From Streptomyces sp. NBC_00539 (GTDB taxonomy: Bacteria; Actinomycetota; Actinomycetes; Streptomycetales; Streptomycetaceae), in the NCBI RefSeq assembly GCF_036346105.1, contig NZ_CP107811.1:1488001-1552000 (forward strand): a DNA stretch of 64,000 nt, in the 5' to 3' direction. Of this stretch, positions 18,607 through 25,942 are shown in pieces. The notes below the pieces were generated by a model. It saw only the letters and a list, made by a program, of their open reading frames with translations. It had not been told where the DNA came from and did not search any database. Position numbers and translations under genes: made by a program. How positions within the stretch are numbered: position 1 is the stretch's first letter; each line of letters opens with the position of its first letter.

Positions 18607-19011
18607 CTAGCTCCCTCGGTAAACGGAGTAGCCGAACGGGTTGAGCAGCAGCGGTACGTGGTAATGCTCGCCCGGGTTCACCGCGAAGGTGATGGTGACC
18701 TCGGGGAAGAACGCACCGCTGTCCCTTACGCGGGGGGCGTCCTGCTGCGCCTCGGCTTGCTTGTTGGAACGGTCTTTTTCAGCGAAGTACGTCTCGGTCT
18801 CGAAGTCGAGACGTACGTGGGTGGTGCCCTCCGGCAGGGCCGGGAGGTCCTTGCAGCGGCCGTCCGCGTCGGTGGCGGAGCCGCCCAGGGCCGCCCAGTC
18901 CCCGTCGAGGCCCGTACGGGCCGACAGGGAGATGGCGACGCCCTCGGCGGGGCGGCCGATGCTGGTGTCCAGGATGTGCGTGGACACCGAAGCAGTCGTG
19001 TCAGTGCTCAT
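18607..19011 (-). CDS. uraH: 5-hydroxyisourate hydrolase (transthyretin-like)
   Basis: 134 residues ending with the diagnostic YRGS C-terminal tetrapeptide. The N-terminal SVSTHILDTSIGRPA carries the catalytic His12. It hydrolyses 5-hydroxyisourate to OHCU. A charged insert (AEKDRSNKQAEAQQD, around residues 77-91) is slightly longer than in many relatives. The ATG overlaps the uraD stop as ATGA. The enzyme acts between uricase and UraD in the same operon. Confidence 0.97.
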   Translation of the reverse strand: MSTDTTASVSTHILDTSIGRPAEGVAISLSARTGLDGDWAALGGSATDADGRCKDLPALPEGTTHVRLDFETETYFAEKDRSNKQAEAQQDAPRVRDSGAFFPEVTITFAVNPGEHYHVPLLLNPFGYSVYRGS

Positions 19012-19520
19012 GCGCTCTCTTCCTCCACGAGCCGGGTCAGACGGATCCGGTTGATCTTCACGAGCTCGCCGCGGGCGGTCTCCCGCTCCTGCTCCGGCGA
19101 GTTCTCGATCCGTACCTTGACCGCGTCCCGCATGAACTCACCGGTGGCACCGGTGGCGCAGATGAGGAAGACGTGGCCGAACTTCTCCTGGTACGCCAGG
19201 TTCAGTTCGAGGAGCTCGCTCCGGAGCTCCTCCGAGGCGCCGGCCATGCCGCGCTGTTCGCGGGCGGAGGTCGGGTCTCCCGGCTTCGGGCGGCCGATCG
19301 GCGCGTGTCCCGCCATCGCCTCGGCCAGGTCCTCGGCGGTGAGCTCCGCCATGGCGGACTCGTTGGCCGAGAAGAGTGCCTCGACGGTGGGGAAAGGGCG
19401 CTGGGCGAGCAGCTTGCTCCCCCATGCCGAACTGGCGCACACCTCGTGCAGCACGGCCGTGGCCGCGCTGTCGTCCAAGGCGTTGAACCGGGTGAGACCC
19501 GGGGTCGGACTCGAAGTCAC
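19008..19520 (-). CDS. uraD: OHCU decarboxylase
   Basis: 170 residues, standard for 2-oxo-4-hydroxy-4-carboxy-5-ureidoimidazoline decarboxylase, the last step from urate to (S)-allantoin. The catalytic His72 in GHAPIGRP and Glu88 in AREQRGM are present, as is the LELNLAYQEKFGHVFLI core. First gene of the operon; a clear promoter lies at 19564-19606 and gives a short leader of about 37 nt. Confidence 0.96.
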   Translation of the reverse strand: MTSSPTPGLTRFNALDDSAATAVLHEVCASSAWGSKLLAQRPFPTVEALFSANESAMAELTAEDLAEAMAGHAPIGRPKPGDPTSAREQRGMAGASEELRSELLELNLAYQEKFGHVFLICATGATGEFMRDAVKVRIENSPEQERETARGELVKINRIRLTRLVEEESA

Positions 19521-19563
19521 GGTAGGCCTCCGTGGCCTGTTGTTGCTTTTGACGGGCTGCGCA

Positions 19564-19606
19564 TAGCTAACGCCCTCGACAACACGCCGTCAACACTTTG
19601 TTGAAA
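19564..19606 (-). promoter_or_regulatory. uraD operon promoter with TTTCAACAAA-type element
   Basis: Read on the minus strand: TTTCAACAAAGTGTTGAC (19589-19606) with the -35 box TTGACG at 19588-19593, an 18-bp spacer, and the -10 box TAGCTA (19564-19569). The element contains the inverted repeat TCAACA-N3-TGTTGA overlapping the -35 box. The same arrangement, one base different in the element, precedes katA. Confidence 0.75.
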
Positions 19607-19622
19607 CTTCCCGTACACAAAA

Positions 19623-19652
19623 GCCGCCGCCCGGGTGAATCGGGGCGGCGGC
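19623..19652 (-). terminator. Terminator of the HTH regulator operon
   Basis: Perfect 10-bp stem GCCGCCGCCC (19623-19632) with GGGCGGCGGC (19643-19652), followed on the minus strand by CTTTTGTG. It ends the transcript of the HTH gene at 19677-20111, directly upstream of the uraD promoter. Confidence 0.75.
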
Positions 19653-19676
19653 TCGTCACGGCGGGTCAGCGGTCGT

Positions 19677-20111
19677 TCACGATTGGCTGTTCTTCTCCGC
19701 CCCCTCGGGGAGGCCGGACCCCTTGGGAGGGGTGGACCCCTTGGCGGGGCTGGAGTCCCGGTTCAAGTAGTTGTAGACGGTGAAGCGGCTCACGCCCAGG
19801 GCGCTCGCGACCGTCTCCACGCCGTGCCGCACGGAGAACGCGCCGCGCGCCTCCAGTATGCGCACCACGTCCTGCTTGGACTTCCGGTCGAGCTGGGCCA
19901 ACGGTACGCCGTGCCGGCGCTCCAGCGCGGCCAGGATGTGGTCCAGCGAGTCGGAGAGCTGGGGCAGGCGCACGGCGAGCAGCTCCTGGCCCTCCCAGCT
20001 GAGCACGACGTCGTCGGGCTGCGCCTGGGCCGGGTCCATCAGCTCTCCGCCCATCGCGTCCACCAGCGGCTTGACGGCGGTGACGAAGGGGTGGTCACGG
20101 GGCTCGGTCAT
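19677..20111 (-). CDS. YheO/DauR-like HTH regulator of the purine/glyoxylate locus
   Basis: 144 residues. The C-terminal part (KQDVVRILEARGAFSVRH and ALGVSRFTVYNYLNR) is the helix-turn-helix found at the end of YheO/DauR-type regulators. The preceding ~90 residues are a short sensor-like region. The last ~25 residues are low-complexity (KGSTPPKGSGLPEG). Its ATG overlaps the stop of the small gene upstream (ATGA). Position between the uraD operon and hyi makes it a candidate for the factor recognising the TTTCAACAAA element or the TTCCG palindrome. That is inference; an IclR-type AllR encoded elsewhere is the main alternative. Confidence 0.8.
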   Translation of the reverse strand: MTEPRDHPFVTAVKPLVDAMGGELMDPAQAQPDDVVLSWEGQELLAVRLPQLSDSLDHILAALERRHGVPLAQLDRKSKQDVVRILEARGAFSVRHGVETVASALGVSRFTVYNYLNRDSSPAKGSTPPKGSGLPEGAEKNSQS

Positions 20112-20362
20112 GGGGTGGTGTCCTCCGCGATCACATTGACCTGGAGCGACACGCGCGTGGCCCCGGCCTCCAGCGCATTGCGCAGCAGCGCGGCCACGGC
20201 GCCCAGCACCTCGTCGGACTCCCCTTCGGCGGTGTTGCCGAACGGGCCGACGTCCACCGCGTCGAGGCGGGCCTTCTGGATGACCTCGCGCGCGGCCACG
20301 GCGTGGTCGGGGGCCTCTTCGAGATCGAAGGGCTCGGTCGTGAACTCCACTCTCAATCGCAC
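20108..20362 (-). CDS. Small conserved protein coupled to the HTH regulator
   Basis: 84 residues from the GTG at 20360-20362. The protein (VRLRVEFTTEPFDLEEAPDH start, RVSLQVNVIAED end) has the alternating beta/alpha look of a ferredoxin-like small domain and resembles MTH1187/YqgV-type proteins, though I am not sure of that assignment. Its stop overlaps the regulator start as ATGA. A TAGCTT -10 box 7 bp before the GTG implies a leaderless transcript. It may modulate the co-transcribed regulator. Confidence 0.6.
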   Translation of the reverse strand: MRLRVEFTTEPFDLEEAPDHAVAAREVIQKARLDAVDVGPFGNTAEGESDEVLGAVAALLRNALEAGATRVSLQVNVIAEDTTP

Positions 20363-20407
20363 GCGGGCCAAGCTACCCCGCAGCTGGGACTTTTCGGCAG
20401 TGCGCAC

Positions 20408-20472
20408 TTGACAGCCACGCAAACCTCGATGCAGTCTTCCATCAAGCAGAAACTAACTTCCGCAATACGGAA
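20408..20472 (+). promoter_or_regulatory. hyi-glxR promoter and TTCCG palindromic operator
   Basis: A TTGACA box (20408-20413) with a weak CAGTCT (20432-20437) 18 bp downstream is the likely promoter. The operator TTCCGCAATACGGAA (20458-20472), with 5-bp arms, lies just after the start point and abuts the AAGGAG ribosome-binding site. A bound repressor would block initiation or early elongation. Confidence 0.65.
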
Positions 20473-20488
20473 GGAGCGCACACCCCTC

Positions 20489-21322
20489 ATGGGATACACG
20501 GACCAGCGCTTCGATGTGAACCTTTCGATCCTCTTCACGGAACTCCCGCTCCTGGAGCGTCCCGCGGCTGCCGCCGCGGCGGGCTTCACGGCGGTCGAGC
20601 TGTGGTGGCCCTGGATCGAGACCCCCACTCCCGCCCAGGCGGAGCTCGACGCCCTCAAGAAGGCTCTTGAGGACGCGGGCACCCAGCTGGTGGGCCTGAA
20701 CTTCTACGCCGGCCAGTTGCCGGGTCCGGACCGCGGCGCGGTCTCCGTGCCCGGCGAGGAGTCCGACCGCTTCAACGCCAACATCAACGTGGCCGCCGAC
20801 TTCGCGGCCTCGGTCGGCTGCAAGGCACTGAACGCCCTCTACGGCAACCGGGTCGAGGGCGTGGACCCCGCGGTCCAGGACGAGCTGGCGCTCAAGAACC
20901 TCGTCACGGCCGCCAAGGCCGCGGACCGGGTGGGCGCCATCCTGCTGATCGAGACCCTCAACAAGCCCGAGTCGCCGCTCTACCCACTGGTGAGCGCCCC
21001 GGCCGGCATCGCGGTCGTGGACAAGGTCAACGAGGCCACCGGCCTCGGGAACGCCAAGTTCCTGCTCGACCTGTACCACCTGGCGATGAACGACGAGGAC
21101 CTCGGCGAGGTCATCGAAAAGTACGCCGCCAAGACCGGGCACGTCCAGATCGCCGACAAGCCGGGCCGCGGCGCCCCGGGCACCGGCGAGCTGCCCCTCG
21201 AAGAGCTGCTCGACCAGCTCAAGAAGGCCGGGTACGAGGGCTACGTAGGCCTGGAGTACAAGGCCGCGGACGCCGCCGCGTCCTTCGCGTGGCTGCCGGC
21301 CGAGGCCCGCGCCGCCAAGTAG
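20489..21322 (+). CDS. hyi: Hydroxypyruvate isomerase
   Basis: 277 residues from the ATG at 20489. A xylose-isomerase-like TIM barrel of the Hyi family, seen in FTAVELWWPWIE, LVGLNFYAGQLPGPDRG, ILLIETLNKPESPLYPL (metal-binding Glu) and VGLEYKAAD. It interconverts hydroxypyruvate and tartronate semialdehyde in the glycerate pathway from glyoxylate. It is followed after 77 bp, without a terminator, by glxR, so the two form an operon. The longer open frame back to 20303 covers the promoter and is not used. Confidence 0.95.
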   Translation: MGYTDQRFDVNLSILFTELPLLERPAAAAAAGFTAVELWWPWIETPTPAQAELDALKKALEDAGTQLVGLNFYAGQLPGPDRGAVSVPGEESDRFNANINVAADFAASVGCKALNALYGNRVEGVDPAVQDELALKNLVTAAKAADRVGAILLIETLNKPESPLYPLVSAPAGIAVVDKVNEATGLGNAKFLLDLYHLAMNDEDLGEVIEKYAAKTGHVQIADKPGRGAPGTGELPLEELLDQLKKAGYEGYVGLEYKAADAAASFAWLPAEARAAK

Positions 21323-21399
21323 GCGGACGAAGTCCGGGCGATCAGCCAGGCACCTCCCGCACTTTTCGTACGAAGCATTGAAGAGAAGGACCCCCCATC

Positions 21400-22299
21400 A
21401 TGAGCACCTCCACCGCGCTTCCGTCGATCGCCTGGATCGGCCTCGGCATCATGGGCTCGCCCATGTCCGAGAACCTCATCAAGGCCGGATACCCGGTCAC
21501 CGGCTTCACACTGGAGCAGGACAAGCTGGAGCGCCTGGCCGCCGCCGGTGGCACCGCCGCCGGCTCGATCGCCGAGGCCGTCAAGGACGCCGACGTGATC
21601 ATCACGATGGTGCCCGCCTCCCCGCAGGTCGAGGCCATCAACTACGGCCCCGAGGGCATCCTCGCGAACGCCAAGTCCGGTGCGCTGATCATCGACATGT
21701 CGTCGATCACCCCGCAGACCTCGGTCGACCTCGCGAAGAACGCCGCCGAGAAGGGCATCCGCGTCATCGACGCCCCGGTGTCCGGCGGCGAGGCCGGCGC
21801 CATCGAGGCCGTCCTGTCGATCATGGTGGGTGGCGAGCAGGCCGACTTCGACGCGGCCCTGCCGATCCTGGAGACGCTCGGCAAGACCATCGTCCTGTGC
21901 GGCCCGCACGGCTCCGGCCAGACGGTCAAGGCCGCCAACCAGCTCATCGTCGCGGTGAACATCCAGGCGTGCGCCGAGGCCGTCGTCTTCCTCGAGAAGT
22001 CGGGCGTGAACCTCCAGGCCGCCCTGGACGTCCTCAACGGCGGTCTGGCCGGCTCCACGGTCCTGACCCGCAAGAAGGACAACTTCCTCAACCGCGACTT
22101 CAAGCCCGGTTTCCGGATCGACCTGCACCACAAGGACATGGGCATCGTCACCGACGCCGCCCGCAACGTCGGTGCTGCCCTCCCGGTCGGCGCGGTCGTC
22201 GCCCAGCTGGTCGCCTCGCTGCGCGCCCAGGGTGACGGCGGGCTGGACCACTCGGCCCTGCTCCGCGCGGTCGAGCGCCTCTCCGGCGCCCAGGTCTGA
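21400..22299 (+). CDS. glxR: 2-hydroxy-3-oxopropionate (tartronate semialdehyde) reductase
   Basis: 299 residues, a beta-hydroxyacid dehydrogenase. The NAD(P) motif is IGLGIMGSPM, the substrate motif DAPVSGGEAGA, and the catalytic Lys is in GQTVKAANQ. It reduces tartronate semialdehyde from Gcl to glycerate. AAGGA lies about 10 bp before the ATG. Second gene of the hyi-glxR operon, ended by the 13-bp hairpin at 22341-22396. Confidence 0.95.
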   Translation: MSTSTALPSIAWIGLGIMGSPMSENLIKAGYPVTGFTLEQDKLERLAAAGGTAAGSIAEAVKDADVIITMVPASPQVEAINYGPEGILANAKSGALIIDMSSITPQTSVDLAKNAAEKGIRVIDAPVSGGEAGAIEAVLSIMVGGEQADFDAALPILETLGKTIVLCGPHGSGQTVKAANQLIVAVNIQACAEAVVFLEKSGVNLQAALDVLNGGLAGSTVLTRKKDNFLNRDFKPGFRIDLHHKDMGIVTDAARNVGAALPVGAVVAQLVASLRAQGDGGLDHSALLRAVERLSGAQV

Positions 22300-22340
22300 T
22301 CCCCGGACCTGCCCCCCTCCCTCCGGGGAGACACGAGTTT

Positions 22341-22396
22341 CGGACGGTGCCGGTGCTGACACCTGTCCTGTCGCGCCCAGGCGCCGGCACCGTCCG
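22341..22396 (+). terminator. Terminator after glxR
   Basis: Perfect 13-bp stem CGGACGGTGCCGG (22341-22353) with CCGGCACCGTCCG (22384-22396) and a 30-nt loop. It isolates the hyi-glxR operon from the catalase promoter that begins about 20 bp later. Confidence 0.6.
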
Positions 22397-22416
22397 GATC
22401 ACCTCCACACTCTTTC

Positions 22417-22475
22417 TTTCAACAAACTGTTGACGTCGTGTTCACGCCGAAATTAGGCTGTTCCGCATGACGGAA
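22417..22475 (+). promoter_or_regulatory. katA promoter with both shared elements
   Basis: TTTCAACAAACTGTTGAC (22417-22434) overlaps the -35 box TTGACG (22430-22435). After an 18-bp spacer comes TAGGCT (22454-22459). Directly on the expected start point lies TTCCGCATGACGGAA (22461-22475). Extra half-sites TTCCG (22482) and CGGAA (22505) follow. This promoter combines the uraD-type element and the hyi/gcl-type palindrome. Confidence 0.75.
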
Positions 22476-22516
22476 GACGCCTTCCGTCTCAGCAGTTACC
22501 CGTACGGAAGGTCACC

Positions 22517-23974
22517 ATGTCGAAGCGCACGCTGACGACCGAGTCCGGCGCCCCGGTCGCCGACAACCAGAACTCCGCCACCGCCGGCGTCGGTGGCCCG
22601 CTCCTGATCCAGGACCAGCAGCTCCTCGAGAAGCTCGCCCGCTTCAACCGTGAGCGCATCCCGGAGCGCGTGGTGCACGCCCGCGGCTCGGCCGCGTACG
22701 GCTACTTCGAGGTGACCGACGACGTCACCGCGTACACCAGCGCCGCCTTCCTGAACACGGTCGGCAAGAAGACCGAGACCTTCCTGCGGTTCTCCACCGT
22801 CGCCGACTCCCTCGGTGGCGCGGACGCCGTCCGCGACCCGCGTGGCTTCGCGCTCAAGTTCTACACCGAAGAGGGCAACTACGACCTCGTCGGCAACAAC
22901 ACCCCGGTGTTCTTCATCAAGGACCCGATCAAGTTCCCCGACTTCATCCACTCCCAGAAGCGCGACCCCTTCACGGGCAAGCAGGAGCCGGACAACGTCT
23001 GGGACTTCTGGGCGCACGCCCCCGAGGCGACGCACCAGATCACCTGGCTGATGGGTGACCGCGGCATCCCCGCGTCGTACCGCCACATGAACGGTTACGG
23101 CTCCCACACCTACCAGTGGACGAACGAGAACGGCGAGGCCTTCTTCGTCAAGTACCACTTCAAGACGAACCAGGGCATCCGCTGCCTGTCCTCCGAGCAG
23201 GCCGCCGAGCTCGTCGGCAAGGACGCCAACTCGCACCAGACCGACCTGCTCCAGGCCATCGAGCGCGGTGTGAACCCGAGCTGGACCCTCTACGTCCAGA
23301 TCATGCCCGCCGCCGAGGCCGCGGACTACCGCTTCAACCCGTTCGACCTCACCAAGGTGTGGCCGCACGCCGACTACCCGCTCCAGCGAGTGGGCCGTCT
23401 GGTCCTCGACCGCAACCCGGACAACGTCTTCGCCGAGGTCGAGCAGTCCGCGTTCTCCCCGAACAACTTCGTCCCGGGCATCACCGCCTCGCCGGACAAG
23501 ATGCTCCAGGGCCGCCTGTTCGCGTACGCCGACGCCCAGCGCTACCGCCTCGGTGTGAACCACACCGTGCTGCCGGTCAACGCCCCGAAGGCGACGAAGG
23601 CCGACAACTACGGCCGCGACGGCGTCATGGCGCTGCGCAACGGCTCGCGCCACGACAAGAACTACGAGCCCAACTCGTACCAGGGCCCGGCCGAGACCGG
23701 TCTCGCGCTCGGCGCCCCGAAGGCCGTCTCCGGCTACACGGGCACCCACGAGGCCCCGGCCCACACCAAGGACGACGACTTCTTCCAGGCCGGTGAGCTC
23801 TACCGCCTGATGTCGGAGGCCGAGAAGCAGCGTCTGGTGGCGAACATCGCCGGCGGCCTGTCGCAGGTCACCCTCGAAGACGTCATCGAGAAGAACCTGG
23901 CTCACTTCCACGCCGCGGACGCCGACTACGGCCGCCGCGTCGAGGAGGCCGTCCGCGCCCTGCGCGACGCCTGA
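22517..23974 (+). CDS. katA: Monofunctional heme catalase
   Basis: 485 residues, a small-subunit clade 3-type catalase. The distal His lies in RVVHARGSAAYGYFE, the distal Asn region is DPRGFALKFYTEEGNYDLVGNNTP, and the proximal Tyr is in RLFAYADAQRYRLGVNH. It dismutates H2O2. An ACGGAAGG site precedes the ATG. Its promoter shares elements with uraD and with hyi and gcl, so it most likely protects against uricase-derived peroxide during purine catabolism rather than being the general OxyR/CatR-controlled enzyme. Confidence 0.97.
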   Translation: MSKRTLTTESGAPVADNQNSATAGVGGPLLIQDQQLLEKLARFNRERIPERVVHARGSAAYGYFEVTDDVTAYTSAAFLNTVGKKTETFLRFSTVADSLGGADAVRDPRGFALKFYTEEGNYDLVGNNTPVFFIKDPIKFPDFIHSQKRDPFTGKQEPDNVWDFWAHAPEATHQITWLMGDRGIPASYRHMNGYGSHTYQWTNENGEAFFVKYHFKTNQGIRCLSSEQAAELVGKDANSHQTDLLQAIERGVNPSWTLYVQIMPAAEAADYRFNPFDLTKVWPHADYPLQRVGRLVLDRNPDNVFAEVEQSAFSPNNFVPGITASPDKMLQGRLFAYADAQRYRLGVNHTVLPVNAPKATKADNYGRDGVMALRNGSRHDKNYEPNSYQGPAETGLALGAPKAVSGYTGTHEAPAHTKDDDFFQAGELYRLMSEAEKQRLVANIAGGLSQVTLEDVIEKNLAHFHAADADYGRRVEEAVRALRDA

Positions 23975-23988
23975 GCCACCCAGTTGTA

Positions 23989-24018
23989 CCGGGGGCCTGA
24001 CGGGAGGTCAGGCTCCGG
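23989..24018 (+). terminator. Terminator after katA
   Basis: Hairpin with arms at 23989-24001 (CCGGGGGCCTGAC) and 24007-24018 (GGTCAGGCTCCG region, one mismatch), 15 bp after the katA stop. Confidence 0.6.
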
Positions 24019-24327
24019 GTGCTGAGCCCGAACCGCGTACCCGGATGAGGGGTGGTGCGCGGTGAGGGCGGACAGCGCCGGCCCTTGTGGCCGGCGCCGC
24101 GTGAGGACCGTGGCGAGCGTGCGAGCCAGTGCGGTGGTAATGGGTTCCGAGGCTCGTCTCTTGACCTGAGGGAGACGATGCCGGAGTTCTCGTCGCCCGC
24201 CCGCCACGGTCCCGGCAACTCGTGTACGGGGGCTACGCACAGAGCCCCCCGTACACGGGCCCCGACTCCGCCCGGCGGCGCGAACGTCCTGTCGCGCCAG
24301 CCTCGCACCGTCGGGCGGTCACCACCC
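24019..24327. other. Hairpin-rich non-coding segment
   Basis: No supported gene. Two further hairpins are present: a perfect 9-bp stem GCGCCGGCC (24075-24083) with GGCCGGCGC (24089-24097), and a ~13-bp stem with one bulge (24221-24234 with 24243-24257). A GGGAG site before an ATG at 24178 opens a frame of poor composition that I do not call. A small RNA is possible but unproven. Confidence 0.4.
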
Positions 24328-24367
24328 AAAGCGCCGAGTCACGGACGGTCCCGTGACTCGGCGCTTT
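24328..24367. terminator. Strong bidirectional terminator
   Basis: Perfect 17-bp stem (24328-24344 with 24351-24367) and a 6-nt loop, with AAA and TTT at the stem base in both directions. It lies 42 bp after the exporter stop on the minus strand. Confidence 0.85.
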
Positions 24368-24368
24368 G

Positions 24369-24428
24369 TCATGCGCGGGCGCGGTTGCTCATGCCCGGGC
24401 GCGGTTGCTCATGCGCGGACGTACCGGG
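24369..24428 (-). repeat. 20-bp tandem duplication of the exporter gene end
   Basis: TCATGCGCGGGCGCGGTTGC occurs at 24369-24388 and, with one change, at 24389-24408. A third partial copy at 24409 contains the actual TGA and last codons of the exporter gene. The duplicated unit carries the stop codon with it. Confidence 0.7.
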
Positions 24429-25818
24429 GAAGGCGGGCGGAGACGGCAAGGGCGCCCACGAGGAGGACCAGGGTCACGAGCGCCGTGGCGGACAGGGCGG
24501 TGGACGGGGTACTGCCGTGGTCGGTGAAGGCCGTCCATACGGTGACCAGCAGCGCGACGCCCACCGCACCGGCCAACTGCTGTACCGCGTCCAGGACTCC
24601 GGAGGCCGACCCCACCTCGGACGGGGACACCCCGGCCAGGATGACGTCGAACAGCGGCGGGACCACCAGTCCCATGCCGAGGCCGGTGACCAGCGTGCCC
24701 GGCACCAGCCTCCACCCGTCCACCGCCCCGTCGGCGCAGCCGGCGAGCACCAGGAGCCCGAGGGCGGTGACGACGATCCCGCCCTGGATCACCACCCGTC
24801 CGTGCCGCTGCGCGAGGGACCCGGCAGGGCCGGCCGACAGGGCGATCCCGAGGGCCATGGGGGCGAGGGCGTACCCCGCTCCCTGCGGCGAAAGGCCGAG
24901 CGGACCCTGGAGGAAGAGGGAGAGCACCAGCATGAGGCCGGTGAACGAGGCGAAGAAAACGAGGGCGACGACGATCCCGCAGGTGTAGCCGCGGTTGGCC
25001 AGCAGGCCGGGCGCCATGAGCGGCGAGGGACGACGCCGCTGCATCCGTGCGAAGACCACGCACCCGGCGGGTCCCGCGGCCGGCAGGAGGAGGGACCACA
25101 AGCGCCACCCCAGCTCCGGTCCCTGGACGAGCGGGAACACCACGGCCGCGGAGGCCGCGCCGGCCAGCAGCACGCTCGGTACGTCGAGCCGCAGCCCGGC
25201 GTCGGGCTTGCCCCGCGGGACCCAGCGCACGGCACCGGCCAGGGCGAGGAGGCCGAGCGGCAGGTTGACCAGGAACACCAGGCGCCAGCCGGAGCCGAAC
25301 AGGTCCGCTCCGGCGAGCAGCCCGCCCACCACGGGGCCGGCGACGGCGCACAGACCCATGACCGGCCCGAACAGGCCGAAGGCCTTGGGAAGTTCGGCTT
25401 CGGGGAAGGTCTCCTTGATGATGCCGAAGCCCTGCGGCAGCAGCAGGGCCCCGAAGGCGCCCTGGACGGCCCGGGCGGTGATCAGCGTGCCGGGGTCGGG
25501 GGCGAGGGCGCACAGGGCGGAGGCGGCCGTGAAACCGGCGGCGCCGATCAGGAAGAGCCGCCGCCGCCCGTACCGGTCCCCCAGCCGCCCGGCGGTGATC
25601 AGCAGGGCGGCGAAGGGCAGCGTGTAGCCGGCTTGCAGCCACTGGGTCACGGCCCGGCCGCCGCCGAGGTCGGCGGCGATGACGGGGGCGGCGACGCCGG
25701 TGACGGTGGCGTCCAGAAGGTCCATCACTTCCGCGAGGAGGACGACGCAGAGGACCGCCCAGCGGCGCGGGTGCGGGTGCGGGTGCGGGTGCGGAAAAGG
25801 GTGGTGTGCGTAGGACAA
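24409..25818 (-). CDS. DHA2-family MFS drug exporter
   Basis: 469 residues with 14 predicted membrane helices (EmrB/QacA type). MFS motifs are GRLGDRYGRRRLFLIG (motif A) and the motif C-like GPVMGLCAVAGPVVGG in helix 5. The N-terminus carries a short His-Pro run (HPFPHPHPHPHP) encoded by hexanucleotide repeats, prone to slippage and a conceivable metal-binding tail. It is divergent from, and surely repressed by, the TetR gene at 25943, with a 29-bp operator between them. Confidence 0.92.
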   Translation of the reverse strand: MSYAHHPFPHPHPHPHPRRWAVLCVVLLAEVMDLLDATVTGVAAPVIAADLGGGRAVTQWLQAGYTLPFAALLITAGRLGDRYGRRRLFLIGAAGFTAASALCALAPDPGTLITARAVQGAFGALLLPQGFGIIKETFPEAELPKAFGLFGPVMGLCAVAGPVVGGLLAGADLFGSGWRLVFLVNLPLGLLALAGAVRWVPRGKPDAGLRLDVPSVLLAGAASAAVVFPLVQGPELGWRLWSLLLPAAGPAGCVVFARMQRRRPSPLMAPGLLANRGYTCGIVVALVFFASFTGLMLVLSLFLQGPLGLSPQGAGYALAPMALGIALSAGPAGSLAQRHGRVVIQGGIVVTALGLLVLAGCADGAVDGWRLVPGTLVTGLGMGLVVPPLFDVILAGVSPSEVGSASGVLDAVQQLAGAVGVALLVTVWTAFTDHGSTPSTALSATALVTLVLLVGALAVSARLPRYVRA

Positions 25819-25874
25819 GGCAGGTCTCCCCCGGAGCGTGGAATCAGCGGCGATGAACGCCGGGCACAGCAGAA

Positions 25875-25918
25875 CGAACGTTGTTCGTCACGAACAACGT
25901 TCGCAACGAACGGCGTTC
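25875..25918. promoter_or_regulatory. TetR operator between exporter and regulator
   Basis: Perfect 13-bp inverted repeat CGAACGTTGTTCG (25875-25887) and CGAACAACGTTCG (25891-25903) with a 3-bp centre, followed by a smaller palindrome GAACGGCGTTC (25908-25918). Placement between the divergent genes is classical for TetR autoregulation. Confidence 0.85.
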
Positions 25919-25930
25919 GCTGTCAACTGC

Positions 25931-25936
25931 TAGCCT
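25931..25936 (+). promoter_or_regulatory. -10 box implying a leaderless tetR mRNA
   Basis: TAGCCT lies 6 bp before the ATG at 25943, so transcription should start at or next to the start codon; there is no ribosome-binding site. Confidence 0.5.
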
Positions 25937-25942
25937 GTCGCC

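Noticed and set aside
25767-25800. Functional His-tag-like metal site in the exporter N-terminus
   Set aside because: The His-Pro run comes from a GGGTGC hexanucleotide repeat and is probably slippage; noted only as a low-complexity tail.
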